From Acinetobacter sp. XS-4 (GTDB lineage: Bacteria > Pseudomonadota > Gammaproteobacteria > Pseudomonadales > Moraxellaceae): a stretch of 64,000 nucleotides of DNA. The notes under the pieces were generated by a model that saw only the letters and a program-made list of their open reading frames with translations, did no database searches and was not told the DNA's origin. The stretch covers positions 1,302,001 to 1,366,000 of the forward strand of contig NZ_CP094657.1 in assembly GCF_023920705.1 (NCBI RefSeq), read 5' to 3'. How positions within the stretch are numbered: the first letter of the stretch is position 1; the number at the start of each line of letters is the position of its first letter. Below are positions 45,237 through 55,653 of the stretch, piece after piece. Both the position numbers and the translations under genes were made by a program.

Positions 45237-45809
45237 ATGGCAAAAGTTGTTACTGGGTTGCGCCCTGGCGGTCGTAGTGAAAGAATTCAAACTGCGGTAC
45301 ATCAAGCAGTAAAAGAGCTTCAAAAAAACTTGGAGCAAAGCCAAATTACTATACCCATGATTGCTCATGAAGCGGGAGTAACACCTTCTACAATTTATCG
45401 CCGTTGGGGAGATATCAATCAGTTATTTTCAGATGTAGCCCTTAATGAATTGAAACCGGATATGGAGCCAAAAGATTTAGGCTCATTTCAGCTTGATATC
45501 ACGGCATGGGTTGAACAATATTTCGAAGAGTATTCTTCTGAAGTAGGACAAACATTGCTACGTGATCTGTTATATGCAACTGAATCTTCAAATGCTCGAA
45601 AGTGTGAAACTTTAATTATTCAACAACTTGATATTATTCAAGAAAGAGCTAAAAAACGTGGTGAATCAACTTTAGAAAATCAAGAAATTATTGAAGCTAT
45701 TATTGCACCTATGTTATTTCGCATTTTATTCACTGATCGTGCATTAAACTTAGACTATGTCCATATTTTATTAGAGCGATTATTTAAGACTCATCCCAAT
45801 TTTAATTAA
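45237..45809 (+). CDS. TetR-family repressor of the divergent MFS gene
   Basis: 190 residues. The helix-turn-helix (about residues 15-65) contains ITIPMIAHEAGVTPSTIYRRWGD. The C-terminal domain resembles the TetR_C group found with MFS pumps. Divergent orientation and the palindromes in the spacer support a local repressor role. Confidence 0.88.
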   Translation: MAKVVTGLRPGGRSERIQTAVHQAVKELQKNLEQSQITIPMIAHEAGVTPSTIYRRWGDINQLFSDVALNELKPDMEPKDLGSFQLDITAWVEQYFEEYSSEVGQTLLRDLLYATESSNARKCETLIIQQLDIIQERAKKRGESTLENQEIIEAIIAPMLFRILFTDRALNLDYVHILLERLFKTHPNFN

Positions 45810-46255
45810 TTTATCGCGACCTATTAACCTAAATATTTAACAGGAAATAGACGCTTTTTCTTGTTAAATATTTATATATCAATTTTTCTTATTATTTTTA
45901 AATTAAATTTTCATAATTTATAATTTACATGTTTTTAACAAAATCATTTATTAAATAAATGGTAGGGTGTGATGGTGTAATTAAGTTTGTATAGGTGTTT
46001 TTACCCTTGTTTTTATCAAAAATATTAAAACTAAATAATTACTTATAGTAAATTCTAGTTGTTTTTTAAATTTTTTAAATCTAAAAATAAAAAGTATTCT
46101 ATACAATTTAATGCATGATTTTCTAATTTGACATTTTTTAAATTTATAACACAGGCCGTTTTTTATTCTTTACAATGGCTTTTCCTTGATAAAGCGGCTT
46201 GTGGTGCTTGCTTTATATTTTATTTTTTTATCCCCATCGAAAAGGTATTTAGATA
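45810..46255 (+). other. AT-rich leader region of dctA
   Basis: 446 bases without a gene. The last 70 bases contain GC-richer sequence around AAGCGGCTTGTGGTGCTTGC, which may form part of the dctA leader. No terminator after the TetR gene is obvious. Confidence 0.4.
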
Positions 46256-47554
46256 ATGGATTTCAATACCCTTGACCAAGAAACGGTACAGAAAAAACAG
46301 AAATTTCACCAAATTTTGTATGTACAGGTCATTTTTGCAATTATTTTGGGCATTTTAATTGGTCATTTTTACCCAGAACTTGGCGAAAGTTTAAAACCGC
46401 TTGGTGATGCATTCATCAAGATCGTTAAAATGATTATTGCTCCCGTCATCTTTTTAACTGTTGTTACAGGCATTGCCAGTATGACAAACATGAGCCGAGT
46501 TGGCCGTGTGACTGGTAAGGCTATGCTCTATTTTCTGACCTTCTCAAGTTTGGCTCTTGTGGTTGGTATGATTGTGGCAAATATTATCCAACCGGGTAAA
46601 GGCCTTAACATTGATCCTGCTACCTTAGTCAACGACAAAGTAAATACTTATGTTGAAAAGGCGCATGCAACAAATATTACCGATTTCTTCATGAATATTA
46701 TCCCGCAGACCTTAGTCAGTCCTTTGGCTGGTGGCGAGATTTTGCAGGTGTTATTTGTAGCAGTACTATTTGGTATTTCTTTGGCTGCTTTGGGTGACCG
46801 AGCACGTCCAATTACCGATTTCTTAAATAACTTAACAGCTCCAGTTTTCTACTTGGTTGGTATGTTAATGAAGCTTGCTCCAATTGGTGCTTTTGGTGCA
46901 ATGGCTTTCACAATCGGTGCGTATGGAATTGAATCAATTGGTAATTTATTACTATTAATCATGACGTTCTATATCACTGCAGTCTTATTTATTTTAGTTA
47001 TTTTAGGTGCAGTAGCTCGTTATAACGGTTTCTCAATTATTCATTTAATTCGTTATATCAAAGATGAACTTTGGTTGGTTTTAGGAACAAGTTCTTCAGA
47101 AGCAGCTTTGCCATCTTTAATGGACAAAATGCAAAAAGCAGGCTGTGAAAAATCGGTGGTCGGTTTGGTCATTCCAACAGGTTATTCATTTAACCTTGAT
47201 GGTACAAATATCTATATGACTATGGCAGCTCTGTTTATTGCACAAGCATGTAATGTAGATTTATCAATTAGTGAACAAATTGCATTGCTTCTTGTTGCAA
47301 TGGTAAGTTCTAAAGGTGCAGCAGGGGTGACTGGTGCAGGCTTTATTACTTTAGCTGCAACTCTATCAGTTGTGCCGGCTGTTCCTGTTGCGGGTATGGC
47401 TTTAATTCTTGGTATCGACCGTTTTATGTCTGAATGCCGTGCATTAACAAACTTAGTTGGTAATGCTTGCGCAACAATTGTGGTGGCACGTTGGGATAAG
47501 GCTTTAGATAAAGATCTTCTTGATAAAGCATTAAAGAACCATAAAGCAGATTAA
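46256..47554 (+). CDS. dctA: Dicarboxylate/amino acid:cation symporter, DctA-like
   Basis: 432 residues of the DAACS family. The conserved serine-rich re-entrant [11 protein letters not shown] (about residues 279-289), the [12 protein letters not shown] motif (about 318-329) and the second loop [12 protein letters not shown] are intact. They fit the C4-dicarboxylate carrier DctA more than glutamate carriers. It should take up succinate, fumarate and malate with protons. Single gene with a strong terminator. Confidence 0.9.
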   Translation: MDFNTLDQETVQKKQKFHQILYVQVIFAIILGILIGHFYPELGESLKPLGDAFIKIVKMIIAPVIFLTVVTGIASMTNMSRVGRVTGKAMLYFLTFSSLALVVGMIVANIIQPGKGLNIDPATLVNDKVNTYVEKAHATNITDFFMNIIPQTLVSPLAGGEILQVLFVAVLFGISLAALGDRARPITDFLNNLTAPVFYLVGMLMKLAPIGAFGAMAFTIGAYGIESIGNLLLLIMTFYITAVLFILVILGAVARYNGFSIIHLIRYIKDELWLVLGTSSSEAALPSLMDKMQKAGCEKSVVGLVIPTGYSFNLDGTNIYMTMAALFIAQACNVDLSISEQIALLLVAMVSSKGAAGVTGAGFITLAATLSVVPAVPVAGMALILGIDRFMSECRALTNLVGNACATIVVARWDKALDKDLLDKALKNHKAD

Positions 47555-47563
47555 CCTTACAAA

Positions 47564-47616
47564 AAAATCTGTAGCTAAGGGCAATTTGGGAGAGTAGCCC
47601 TGCTACAGATTTTTTG
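47564..47616 (+). terminator. dctA terminator
   Basis: A 12-base stem, AAAATCTGTAGC/GCTACAGATTTT (47564-47575 with 47602-47613), with an inner AGGGC/GCCCT stem and a T run. Confidence 0.9.
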
Positions 47617-47721
47617 TTTAATAACTAAAAAATATATTTTAATTAAGCCATTCTAAAGTTCTGCAATATTACTTATCTTTCAAGAAAGACAATGCTGTAA
47701 TTAAAATCAAGTCGTGAAAAA

Positions 47722-47925
47722 TTATGCTTTTAAGTGATCCTCAAACTCTTCACCTAATTGCATTGCCAATGAATTGCCGGCTAACTCACAAGTCACCAAA
47801 CCATATTCTTTTTTAAAACTAAAAGTAAAACCTTTCCCGTCAGCAAGATTTTTAACTGAATACCCTAACTTTTCTAACCAAATACGAAACGCAATCAAAT
47901 TTTTAGCTTTAACAACCTTTTTCAC
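47722..47925 (-). CDS. Small hypothetical protein, GTG start
   Basis: 67 residues, starting KKVVKAKNLIAFRIWLEKLG. It starts with GTG; AAGGAG lies eight bases upstream and decides the start. It is a small mixed alpha/beta protein without signal or membrane segment. No family recognised. The good ribosome site and normal composition make it a probable real gene. Confidence 0.6.
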   Translation of the reverse strand: MKKVVKAKNLIAFRIWLEKLGYSVKNLADGKGFTFSFKKEYGLVTCELAGNSLAMQLGEEFEDHLKA

Positions 47926-48270
47926 GTGAGAACTCCTTCTATCCGTGGCATTACATCTTATTTATTAATAGGGTTTTAATTAGATTTTTTAAAGGGGTAA
48001 AACTTTTTTTTATTTTGCAACTTGTAAAAAAGTAAGAAAAGATTTTACTTTTATAAAATTATAAATGTGTTATGTATCTAAAAAACAATAATTTTATATT
48101 TAAAAAGCTGCTTTCTTGAGTGTTTTTAAAAAATATAAATTCAACGTTATTTTTAGAATAATGAGCAAATAAAAAACAGATTAAATGTAAAAAATAATTA
48201 CAGGTAACTATTAATAAGCAAGAGGATATAATTTTTAAAATGAAATTGTATCCTCTTTAAAAGCTTAACT
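47926..48270. other. AT-rich gap after gloB
   Basis: 345 bases. The only structure is an AAGAGGATA/TATCCTCTT inverted repeat (about 48220-48258) next to the gloB stop, which may be its terminator although the U run is poor. Confidence 0.4.
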
Positions 48271-49002
48271 TTAGAAATTATCTTTAAGAGCACGTAGGTG
48301 GGCGAAGTCTTCAACACTTTCTGCGCGAAGAAATGGGTTGGTTGCTAATTCAAGCTCAATCGTACTTGGTAGGGTGATTGATCCTTGTTTACGTTGCTCA
48401 CGGACTTCTTCGGCTCGTTCTGATAGGGCATGGTTGTGCGGTTCTACCGTTAAAGCAAATTCCGCATTTGAAAGCGTGTATTCATGTGTGCAATATACTT
48501 TTGTGTGGGTTGGTAATGCTGCCAGACGACTCAGTGAGTGATACATTTGTTCGGCTGTGCCTTCAAATAATCGACCACATCCCATTGCAAATAAGGTATC
48601 ACCGCAAAATACAGCTTCTAACTCTTCAATAAAATAGACAATATGTCCTAAGGTATGACCTGGGGTTGCAATAATCTCTACTTTTAAATCATTAAATTTT
48701 AGATGATCGTCATGTTGTAAGGGGTGAGTAATTCCCGGAATTTTTGTGAGCTCATCACGTGGGCCATAGACAGTAATATTTTGAGCAGTTGTTAAACCAG
48801 CGACACCACCAATATGGTCTTTATGCCAATGAGTAAGCCAGATTTCTTTTAATTTTAACTGATGATTCTGACAAAATTGAGTGACTAGTTCTGCTTCTGT
48901 TGGATCAACTGCTACAGCTTCTTGGGTTTCAGTATCTTCTAAAATCCAGATATAGTTTTGGAGAGCATTCTGCACATCAATAAAATGAATTCTGTAACGC
49001 AT
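48271..49002 (-). CDS. gloB: Hydroxyacylglutathione hydrolase (glyoxalase II)
   Basis: 243 residues of the metallo-beta-lactamase fold. The metal site THWHKDH is at residues 57-63, with further ligands in GHTLGH, FCGDTLF and CTHEYT. The C-terminal arginine/lysine-containing glutathione-binding region is present. It hydrolyses S-lactoylglutathione to lactate and glutathione, the second step of methylglyoxal detoxification, in the cytoplasm. Length is slightly under the E. coli enzyme (251). Confidence 0.93.
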   Translation of the reverse strand: MRYRIHFIDVQNALQNYIWILEDTETQEAVAVDPTEAELVTQFCQNHQLKLKEIWLTHWHKDHIGGVAGLTTAQNITVYGPRDELTKIPGITHPLQHDDHLKFNDLKVEIIATPGHTLGHIVYFIEELEAVFCGDTLFAMGCGRLFEGTAEQMYHSLSRLAALPTHTKVYCTHEYTLSNAEFALTVEPHNHALSERAEEVREQRKQGSITLPSTIELELATNPFLRAESVEDFAHLRALKDNF

Positions 49003-49120
49003 TGTTTTATCCTGAAACTAAATCCAAAGAGTAAATGAATAATGACTAAGTCTGATCATACCAGAAAATGTTATTGAGCCATGCACTCAACTGTCTTTAA
49101 GAAAGGGGTTATATAAAACA

Positions 49121-49150
49121 AAAAAAGCTCCCTAGAAGAGAGCTTTTTTT
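49121..49150 (-). terminator. metI terminator
   Basis: AAAAAGCTC...GAGCTTTTT hairpin with A and T runs, just after the metI stop on the minus strand. Confidence 0.82.
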
Positions 49151-49161
49151 GTATAGGTAAC

Positions 49162-49857
49162 TTAACGGAGCTTAGCGAGCCAGTTCCCTAGCGTTTGTAC
49201 AATTTGTACTAATAGTAATAGGATAATGACTGTTAAAATCACAACACTTGTATCAAAACGTTGATAACCATAAGAAATTGCTAAATCACCAATACCACCT
49301 GCGCCAACTGCACCAGCCATGGCGGTTGCGCCAATAAGACTGATTGTCGCTGTGGTGAGGTTTAAAATGAGTGAACTACGTGCTTCAGGCAAAATAAAGC
49401 GAGAGATAATTTGCCAAGGTGTAGCACCCATTGCTTGAGCAGATTCAATAATTCCTTCATTGACTTCAAGTAATGAAGTTTCAATCAGACGTCCCATATA
49501 TGGGCCAACATAAATAGTCAATGGAACAATAGCCGCCCATGTACCAATTGAAGTACCTACTAATAGTTTAGTAAGAGGAATTACTGCAATAAGTAAAATG
49601 ATAAAAGGGAGGGAGCGTAAAGCATTTACAATTGGATTAAGTAAATGATAAATCACTTTATTCGGTAAAATACCCTCTGGGCGGGTAACTAATAAAATAA
49701 TTCCCTGAATAAATCCCCAAATACCACCAAACAAAAGTGCGAAGAAAACCATATGAAAGGTTTCTTGCAAAGCTGTAACGAACTGATCAATAGAAAGGGA
49801 ACTGTGCCAGAAAGGTTGAGTAAGTTCAGTTAACCACTGTACGATTAAATCTCTCAT
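49162..49857 (-). CDS. metI: D/L-methionine ABC transporter permease MetI
   Basis: 231 residues with five to six membrane segments and the ABC permease EAA loop (EGIIESAQAMGATPWQII, about residues 126-143). Last gene of metQ-metN-metI; overlaps metN by 4 bases. It forms the membrane channel of the methionine importer. Confidence 0.93.
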   Translation of the reverse strand: MRDLIVQWLTELTQPFWHSSLSIDQFVTALQETFHMVFFALLFGGIWGFIQGIILLVTRPEGILPNKVIYHLLNPIVNALRSLPFIILLIAVIPLTKLLVGTSIGTWAAIVPLTIYVGPYMGRLIETSLLEVNEGIIESAQAMGATPWQIISRFILPEARSSLILNLTTATISLIGATAMAGAVGAGGIGDLAISYGYQRFDTSVVILTVIILLLLVQIVQTLGNWLAKLR

Positions 49858-50879
49858 ACTTGATCTCCTGATTGAACTACACCTACTTCATTTTGTTCCA
49901 AAAACTCAATAGCCTGTTTGATGAGCTGAGGATCACCTAAAAGCTGAACAAACATTTGACCAATAACTGTTCCATTAATTTCAGTCATGTTGGCAAATAA
50001 AATATTTAAGCTAATATCGAATTGTTTAATGAGTGATTGAATTACAGGTTCTTGAGCAGAACGCCCTAAAAATTGTAAACAGTAAATACTATGATGATGC
50101 TGGTTTTCGAGCTGATTTAAAATATTCACAGGCAACTGTTGATGTAAAACAGTTTGAATGAAGTTTTTAGTCGTTGGATGTTGAGGTTTGCTAAAGATAT
50201 CAATCGTTGAACCTTGTTCAATGACTTTACCAGCTTCCATTACAGCCACATGATCACAAATAGTTTCAATGACATCCATTTCATGGGTCACCATAACAAT
50301 CGTGATTTTTTGCTCTTGATTAATTTTCTTCAGCAGTTCTAAAACTGACTTGGTTGTTTGCGGATCTAGAGCAGAGGTTGCTTCATCACACAAAAGAATT
50401 TTTGGATGATTTGCTAAAGCACGGGCAATACCGACACGTTGCTTTTGACCGCCAGAAAGTTCATCTGGATAAGCATCTTTTTTATGCTTAAGATCAATGA
50501 ATTCTAATAACTCATTTAAGCGCTTTTCACGTTCTACCTTGTTGTAATTCAGTAGACGCATTGGCATTTCAATATTTTCAGCAACCGTCTTGGTTTGTAG
50601 CAAATTGAAGTGCTGAAAAATCATTCCAATACTTGCACGTTCCTGACGTAATGAGCGCGCATCCAAAGCGGTGAAATCTTTCTGATTAATAATGATTTGA
50701 CCTTCTGTTGGTCGCTCAAGTAGGTTGATCAGGCGGATTAAGGTACTTTTACCTGCACCACTATAGCCAATGATGCCAAAAATACTGCCCTCTGGAATCT
50801 CTAAATTGATTTGGTCGAGTGCGCGTATGGTTTGACTTTTGAGCTGATAGTGCTTTGAAATGTTTTTAAATTGAATCAT
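49854..50879 (-). CDS. metN: Methionine ABC transporter ATPase MetN
   Basis: 341 residues from the ATG at 50879, which gives the usual MIQFKNISK start. A GTG at 50936 would add 19 residues with signal-like character that the family lacks. Walker A GYSGAGKST, the ABC signature LSGGQKQRVG and Walker B ILLCDEAT are present. The C-terminal 80 residues form the NIL domain, which binds methionine and inhibits transport when the cell has enough. Confidence 0.94.
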   Translation of the reverse strand: MIQFKNISKHYQLKSQTIRALDQINLEIPEGSIFGIIGYSGAGKSTLIRLINLLERPTEGQIIINQKDFTALDARSLRQERASIGMIFQHFNLLQTKTVAENIEMPMRLLNYNKVEREKRLNELLEFIDLKHKKDAYPDELSGGQKQRVGIARALANHPKILLCDEATSALDPQTTKSVLELLKKINQEQKITIVMVTHEMDVIETICDHVAVMEAGKVIEQGSTIDIFSKPQHPTTKNFIQTVLHQQLPVNILNQLENQHHHSIYCLQFLGRSAQEPVIQSLIKQFDISLNILFANMTEINGTVIGQMFVQLLGDPQLIKQAIEFLEQNEVGVVQSGDQV

Positions 50880-50954
50880 ATCGTCAGAAGCTATGCTGGA
50901 AAGAAAAAACAGGCAAAGAGAATTTGCCTGTTTCACGTTTCCGCTATTATATTA

Positions 50955-51827
50955 CTATTTAGCTTCTGAGAGATAGCTGATTGGTTGATCTACGTCAACT
51001 TTTGTTCCGCCAAAACGCTCTGTTACATATTTTTTAGCTGCTGCACTGTGATATAGCTGCCCAACTTTTTGCAAAACAGCATCATTTTTGCGTGAATCAG
51101 CAGTTGCAAGAACGTTGACATTCAGTCGTGTGCTTTGATCAACAGGTTCATAGAAAATAGAATCTTTGAGTGCGTTCAAACCACCTTCCATTGCTAAGGT
51201 GTTACCTAGAACAACGGCATCAACTTCGTCTTTAATGCGTAATGCAGTTGCCATTTGGATTGGTTTGATATCAATCTTTTTGCTATTTTCGATGATGTCG
51301 TTTGGACTACCTTGAGCAGGATTAAAATTAGCTTTAAGTTTGATTAAGCCAGCTGTTTGCAATAAAAGTAAAGCACGAGCCTCGTTGGCAGCATCATTTG
51401 GGATTGCAATAATTGCGCCTTCTGGTAGTTCTTCAACTTTTTTGTGTTTACTCGAGTAAATACCCATTGGCTCAAGATATGTCGTAGAAACTGGTGCAAT
51501 CTTATCTTGGTTTGATTTATTAAATGCAACAAGATATGAATATGACTGGAAAGCATTCAGATCTACTTCTTTGTTTGCAATGGCTGTATTCATCGAAACA
51601 TAGTCTGTGAAGTTTTTCACTTCTAACTTTAAACCAGCAGCTTGGGTTTCAGGTAAAGTTGCGATATAACGCCAGATATCAGCATCTGAACCTGTAGAAG
51701 CAATTACTACCGTTTGTACTTGGGAGCTATCATTGTTTTGATTTGTTTGTGGAGAACCTTCTTGTTTACCACATGCTGCCAATAGTACTACTGACATGCT
51801 TAAAAAAAGGCTGATCAGCTTTTTCAT
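50955..51827 (-). CDS. metQ: Methionine-binding lipoprotein MetQ
   Basis: 290 residues. A lipoprotein signal ends LLAA-CGKQ (Cys near residue 19). The mature part is an NlpA/MetQ-type periplasmic binding domain (IASTGSDADIWRYIA, IAIPNDAANEARALLLLQ). It is the first gene of the operon and delivers methionine to MetNI. The long upstream region carries two hairpins with T runs in the same direction. Confidence 0.94.
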   Translation of the reverse strand: MKKLISLFLSMSVVLLAACGKQEGSPQTNQNNDSSQVQTVVIASTGSDADIWRYIATLPETQAAGLKLEVKNFTDYVSMNTAIANKEVDLNAFQSYSYLVAFNKSNQDKIAPVSTTYLEPMGIYSSKHKKVEELPEGAIIAIPNDAANEARALLLLQTAGLIKLKANFNPAQGSPNDIIENSKKIDIKPIQMATALRIKDEVDAVVLGNTLAMEGGLNALKDSIFYEPVDQSTRLNVNVLATADSRKNDAVLQKVGQLYHSAAAKKYVTERFGGTKVDVDQPISYLSEAK

Positions 51828-52260
51828 TTAAAAAAGTCCTGATTGAGGAGATATAGAAAAATAACTATTGATCTACATCAATATGAAAAGGGAGGAGTTG
51901 GAATTACAACAGATTTAAACTCTGGTATCTTTTTCAGGGGTTCATAATTTGCTTGCATACTTTGGCCGTAAGAGAGGGTAATTGTTTTACAAACAAAAAA
52001 CTGTTTCCCCAAACAGTTAATCCCCAAACTGTAGCCAAATGAGTGTTCATAAATTTAGAACATTAAAAAACTCTCTACATTCATAGTGTGTAGAGCAAGT
52101 CTTATGAAAATTATTAAAACAGCAGTGTTTATTGGCAGTTCCAACGTTATGCTAATGATATCAATAAAAGTGTGCTTGATATAGGGGGCTTCTTTTCTAT
52201 TTGTTGATATCTTTAGCAAACTACTAAGATTTATATGATTTTCTTATATCGTGGTACACA
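51828..52260 (-). promoter_or_regulatory. metQ upstream region with two terminator-like hairpins
   Basis: Read on the minus strand: CTCTACA...TGTAGAG followed by AGTTTTTT (hairpin 52073-52095), then AACTGTTT-GGGG-AAACAGTT followed by TTTTTTG (hairpin 51999-52018), about 170 bases before metQ. No known SAM riboswitch core was recognised. The hairpins could be attenuators of metQNI or ends of a small RNA lying after purD. Confidence 0.45.
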
Positions 52261-52292
52261 AAAGAAAAGCCTCTATATAGAGGCTTTTCTTT
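52261..52292. terminator. purD terminator
   Basis: A perfect 13-base stem, AAAGAAAAGCCTC/GAGGCTTTTCTTT, around a 6-base loop, 23 bases after the purD stop. Confidence 0.93.
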
Positions 52293-52315
52293 AGGATCTT
52301 AAACTTGTGATATTT

Positions 52316-53599
52316 TTAAGCTTTTTCACGTGCAATTGCGCGGTAGCCAATGTCATTACGATATTGCATACCAGTAAAGGTTACTTGACCACATACTTCT
52401 AGCGCATTAATTTGTGCTTCAAGAACGCTGTCGCCCAATGCTGTTACACAAAGAACTCGACCACCAGAAGTCACAATGTGACCATCTTCACTAGTTGCAG
52501 TGCCTGCATGGAAAATTTTGGTATCTTCCGGTGATTGTCCGATACCTGAAATTACATCGCCTTTGCGGACACTATCAGGATAGCCTTCTGCTGCGAGTAC
52601 AATACCAATTGACTTGCGTTCATCCCATTCAGCTTCTTTTGGTAAATTACCAGCAATGCCAGCTTCTACCAATTCAACAAGAGATGACTTTAAGCGCATC
52701 ATGATCGGTTGAGTTTCAGGGTCACCAAAACGACAGTTAAACTCGATCACACGTGGTTGACCTTGCTCATCAATCATTAGACCAGCATATAAGAAACCAG
52801 TGTAAACATGTCCGTCAGCAGCCATACCTTCTACGGTCGGGTGCATGATTTCAGACATAACGCGTTCGAAAATGTCAGAAGTTACAACCGGAGCAGGAGA
52901 GTATGCACCCATACCGCCGGTGTTAGGACCTTGATCACCTTCAAAAATACGCTTGTGATCTTGTGAAGTTGCCATTGGTAAAATATTTTTACCATCAATC
53001 ATACAAATGAAAGAAGCTTCTTCACCCGCAAGGAACTGTTCGATTACAACACGTGAACCAGCATCACCAAATTTGTTGCCAGCAAGCATGTCATCAATTG
53101 CTGCGAAAGCTTCTTCGTTGGTCATTGCAACGATTACGCCTTTACCAGCAGCAAGACCATCGGCTTTAATTACAATTGGTGCACCATTTTTTTCAACATA
53201 AGCTTTAGCTGCATCTACTTCAGTGAAAACGTCATAGAAAGCAGTTGGAATGTTGTGACGCTTTAAAAAGTGCTTAGCAAATGCTTTTGAACCTTCAAGC
53301 TGCGCTGCATATTGAGTAGGTCCCCAAATTTTTAAACCTGCTTCACGTGCAGCATCTACTACACCATTAACTAATGGTGCTTCTGGACCGACAATAATAA
53401 GATCAACATTATTTTCTTTAGCAAAAGCAATAATTGCTGAGTTGTCTAAAATATCAAGTTGAACATTAACACATTTGTCTTCTGTGGCAGTTCCAGCATT
53501 ACCTGGCGCAACAAAAACTTGAGTAACATTGGTATCTTGCGCAATTTTCCATGCTAAAGCATGTTCACGACCACCACTACCTAAAACTAAAATATTCAT
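52316..53599 (-). CDS. purD: Phosphoribosylamine-glycine ligase PurD
   Basis: 427 residues with the N-terminal VLGSGGREHALAWK motif, an ATP-grasp core (VIKADGLAAGKGVIVA), and NTGGMGAYSPAP plus EFNCRFGDPETQ, all typical of GAR synthetase. It makes glycinamide ribonucleotide in the second step of purine synthesis. It follows purH with a 124-base spacer that holds an inverted repeat. The order fis - purH - purD is common in gamma-proteobacteria. Confidence 0.97.
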   Translation of the reverse strand: MNILVLGSGGREHALAWKIAQDTNVTQVFVAPGNAGTATEDKCVNVQLDILDNSAIIAFAKENNVDLIIVGPEAPLVNGVVDAAREAGLKIWGPTQYAAQLEGSKAFAKHFLKRHNIPTAFYDVFTEVDAAKAYVEKNGAPIVIKADGLAAGKGVIVAMTNEEAFAAIDDMLAGNKFGDAGSRVVIEQFLAGEEASFICMIDGKNILPMATSQDHKRIFEGDQGPNTGGMGAYSPAPVVTSDIFERVMSEIMHPTVEGMAADGHVYTGFLYAGLMIDEQGQPRVIEFNCRFGDPETQPIMMRLKSSLVELVEAGIAGNLPKEAEWDERKSIGIVLAAEGYPDSVRKGDVISGIGQSPEDTKIFHAGTATSEDGHIVTSGGRVLCVTALGDSVLEAQINALEVCGQVTFTGMQYRNDIGYRAIAREKA

Positions 53600-53679
53600 T
53601 TTTAATTTGTTCCTTAACTTTAATCCTTTTCATCTCCCTCTATCCCTCAAGGTGGAGAGTTAGCTCCATTATTGTGGAA

Positions 53680-53704
53680 AACCCTCCTGAATAAAAGGAG
53701 GGTT
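53680..53704. repeat. Inverted repeat in the purH-purD spacer
   Basis: AACCCTCCT and AGGAGGGTT (9 bases each) flank GAATAAA, with further CTCCCTC and TAGGGAGG stretches around. The GC-rich, CCTCC-type palindrome in an AT-rich genome looks like an interspersed intergenic repeat that also could slow transcription into purD. Confidence 0.5.
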
Positions 53705-53723
53705 AGGGAGGACTAAATTTAAA

Positions 53724-55298
53724 TTAGTGGCGGAAATGGCGCATACCAGTGAAGACCATTGCAATACCAGCTTCATCAGCTGCTGCGATTACTTCTTCAT
53801 CACGCATAGAACCACCTGGTTGAATAATGCATTTAATGCCAGCTTTAGCCGCATTATCAATCCCATCACGGAACGGGAAGAATGCATCAGATGCCATTAC
53901 AGCACCTTCAACAACCAAACCAGCATGTTCAGCTTTAATAGCAGCAATACGAGCTGAGTTAACACGGCTCATTTGACCTGCACCAACACCAATAGTTTGG
54001 CGATTTTTCGCATAAACAATTGCATTTGATTTTACATATTTCGCAACTTTCCAAGCAAAGATGAGGTCATCAATTTCTTGTTCCGTTGGTGCGCATTTAG
54101 TTACTACTTTAAGATCATCTTTAGTAATCATACCTAAGTCTTGATCTTGAACTAATAAACCACCATTAACGCGTTTGTAGTCAAGTTGTGGTGCACGTGC
54201 GTCAATCGCAGGTAATTCGCCACATACTAAAACACGTACGTTTTTCTTAGCGCCAGTAACTTCAAGCACGCCATCAGCAATACTTGGAGCAATAATCACT
54301 TCAACGAATTGACGTTCTACAATTGCTTGAGCTGTTGCAACATCTAACTCACGGTTAAATGCAATGATACCGCCGAAAGCAGATTCCGGGTCAGTCGCAT
54401 AAGCTAAATCGTAAGCAGCTTTAATGCCGTCTAAAGAAACAGCAACACCACAAGGGTTAGCATGTTTTACAATTACACAAGCAGGTTTTGCGAATGATTT
54501 AACACATTCAAGCGCAGCATCTGTGTCAGCAATGTTGTTATAAGACAATTCTTTGCCTTGTAACTGTTTTGCTGTAGAAACTGATGCTTCTTTTGCATTT
54601 GCTTCAACGTAAAATGCAGCAGATTGGTGTGGGTTTTCACCGTAACGTAGATCTTGTGCTTTGTTCAATTGAGTATTGAACGTACGAGGGAATAAATCAG
54701 CTTCACCTTCGGTCTTACCAACGCGAGCGCCTAAGTAAGAAGCGATCATGCCGTCGTATTGAGCAGTATGTTCAAATGCTTTAACAGCTAAATCAAAACG
54801 TGTTTCATAAGAAAGTGAACCAGCAGTTTTTAATTCATTGATTACGGTGTCGTAATCTGAAGCATTTACTACAATACCTACAGAAGCATGGTTTTTAGCA
54901 GCTGCGCGAACCATCGTAGGACCACCGATGTCGATATTTTCGATTGCATCAGGAAGAGTACAGTCAGGTTTTGCAACTGTTGCAGCGAATGGGTAAAGGT
55001 TTACAACAACTAGATCAATCGGATCAATGTTGTGTTCTTCCATTACTGCTTCGTCTAAGCCGCGACGAGCAAGAATACCGCCATGAATTTTTGGATGTAA
55101 TGTCTTAACACGACCATCCATCATTTCAGGGAAGCTAGTATGTTCAGATACTTCAACAACTGCGATATTATTATCTTTAAGCAACTTGTATGTGCCGCCT
55201 GTAGATAATAATTCTACCCCTAAAGCTGCAAGGTTTTGAGCAAATTCGACAATTCCTGTCTTATCAGATACAGAAATCAAAGCACGTTTAATAGTCAT
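53724..55298 (-). CDS. purH: Bifunctional AICAR transformylase / IMP cyclohydrolase PurH
   Basis: 524 residues from the ATG at 55298 ([15 protein letters not shown]); a longer frame reads through the fis terminator. The N-terminal MGS-like cyclohydrolase domain (about 1-150) has STGGTYKLL and [12 protein letters not shown]. The C-terminal transformylase domain has KHANPCGVA and ends FTGMRHFRH. It performs the last two steps of IMP synthesis. Confidence 0.97.
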   Translation of the reverse strand: MTIKRALISVSDKTGIVEFAQNLAALGVELLSTGGTYKLLKDNNIAVVEVSEHTSFPEMMDGRVKTLHPKIHGGILARRGLDEAVMEEHNIDPIDLVVVNLYPFAATVAKPDCTLPDAIENIDIGGPTMVRAAAKNHASVGIVVNASDYDTVINELKTAGSLSYETRFDLAVKAFEHTAQYDGMIASYLGARVGKTEGEADLFPRTFNTQLNKAQDLRYGENPHQSAAFYVEANAKEASVSTAKQLQGKELSYNNIADTDAALECVKSFAKPACVIVKHANPCGVAVSLDGIKAAYDLAYATDPESAFGGIIAFNRELDVATAQAIVERQFVEVIIAPSIADGVLEVTGAKKNVRVLVCGELPAIDARAPQLDYKRVNGGLLVQDQDLGMITKDDLKVVTKCAPTEQEIDDLIFAWKVAKYVKSNAIVYAKNRQTIGVGAGQMSRVNSARIAAIKAEHAGLVVEGAVMASDAFFPFRDGIDNAAKAGIKCIIQPGGSMRDEEVIAAADEAGIAMVFTGMRHFRH

Positions 55299-55348
55299 GA
55301 TGTTTAATTCAACAATTTCAAGTCTACGGATTAAAACCAATAAGCATA

Positions 55349-55379
55349 AAAAAATGCCCACGAAGTCGTGAGCATTTTA
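55349..55379 (-). terminator. fis terminator
   Basis: On the minus strand AAAATGCTCACGA...TCGTGGGCATTTT is followed by a T run, directly after the fis stop. purH therefore needs its own promoter. Confidence 0.85.
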
Positions 55380-55383
55380 TCAT

Positions 55384-55653
55384 TTATTCACTCATTAAAC
55401 CGTGAGCTTTTAACTTTTTGCGTAAAGTGCCACGGTTGAGTCCAAGAATCTCTGCAGCACGGGTTTGATTACCACGTGTATATTCAAGAACTACAGATAA
55501 AAGAGGTTTCTCCATTTCTGCTAGCACCATGTCATATACCTGAGATGGTTGCTCACCTTGCAATTGTGCAAAATAATGACGAACTGCGCGATCCACGTGG
55601 ATGCGAAGAGCAACATCAGATTGTGCAGTAAAAATAGGAGATTTGCTATTCAT
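55384..55653 (-). CDS. fis: DNA-binding protein Fis
   Basis: 89 residues from the ATG at 55653 ([11 protein letters not shown]); an upstream frame of seven codons has no better ribosome site. The C-terminal HTH ([19 protein letters not shown], about 59-77) is the standard Fis/NtrC-type DNA-binding unit. It is a nucleoid protein that bends DNA and controls rRNA and growth-phase genes. In Pseudomonas and enterics, fis follows dusB in one operon; dusB is not here and fis has its own terminator. Confidence 0.93.
   Translation of the reverse strand: MNSKSPIFTAQSDVALRIHVDRAVRHYFAQLQGEQPSQVYDMVLAEMEKPLLSVVLEYTRGNQTRAAEILGLNRGTLRKKLKAHGLMSE

Noticed and set aside
51828..52260. SAM riboswitch upstream of metQ
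   Set aside because: The leader was read on the minus strand and shows none of the conserved S-box or SAM-II core segments; only plain hairpins are visible.
54000..55298. Long alternative start of purH up to 55361
   Set aside because: The extra codons run through the fis terminator hairpin and lack family similarity.
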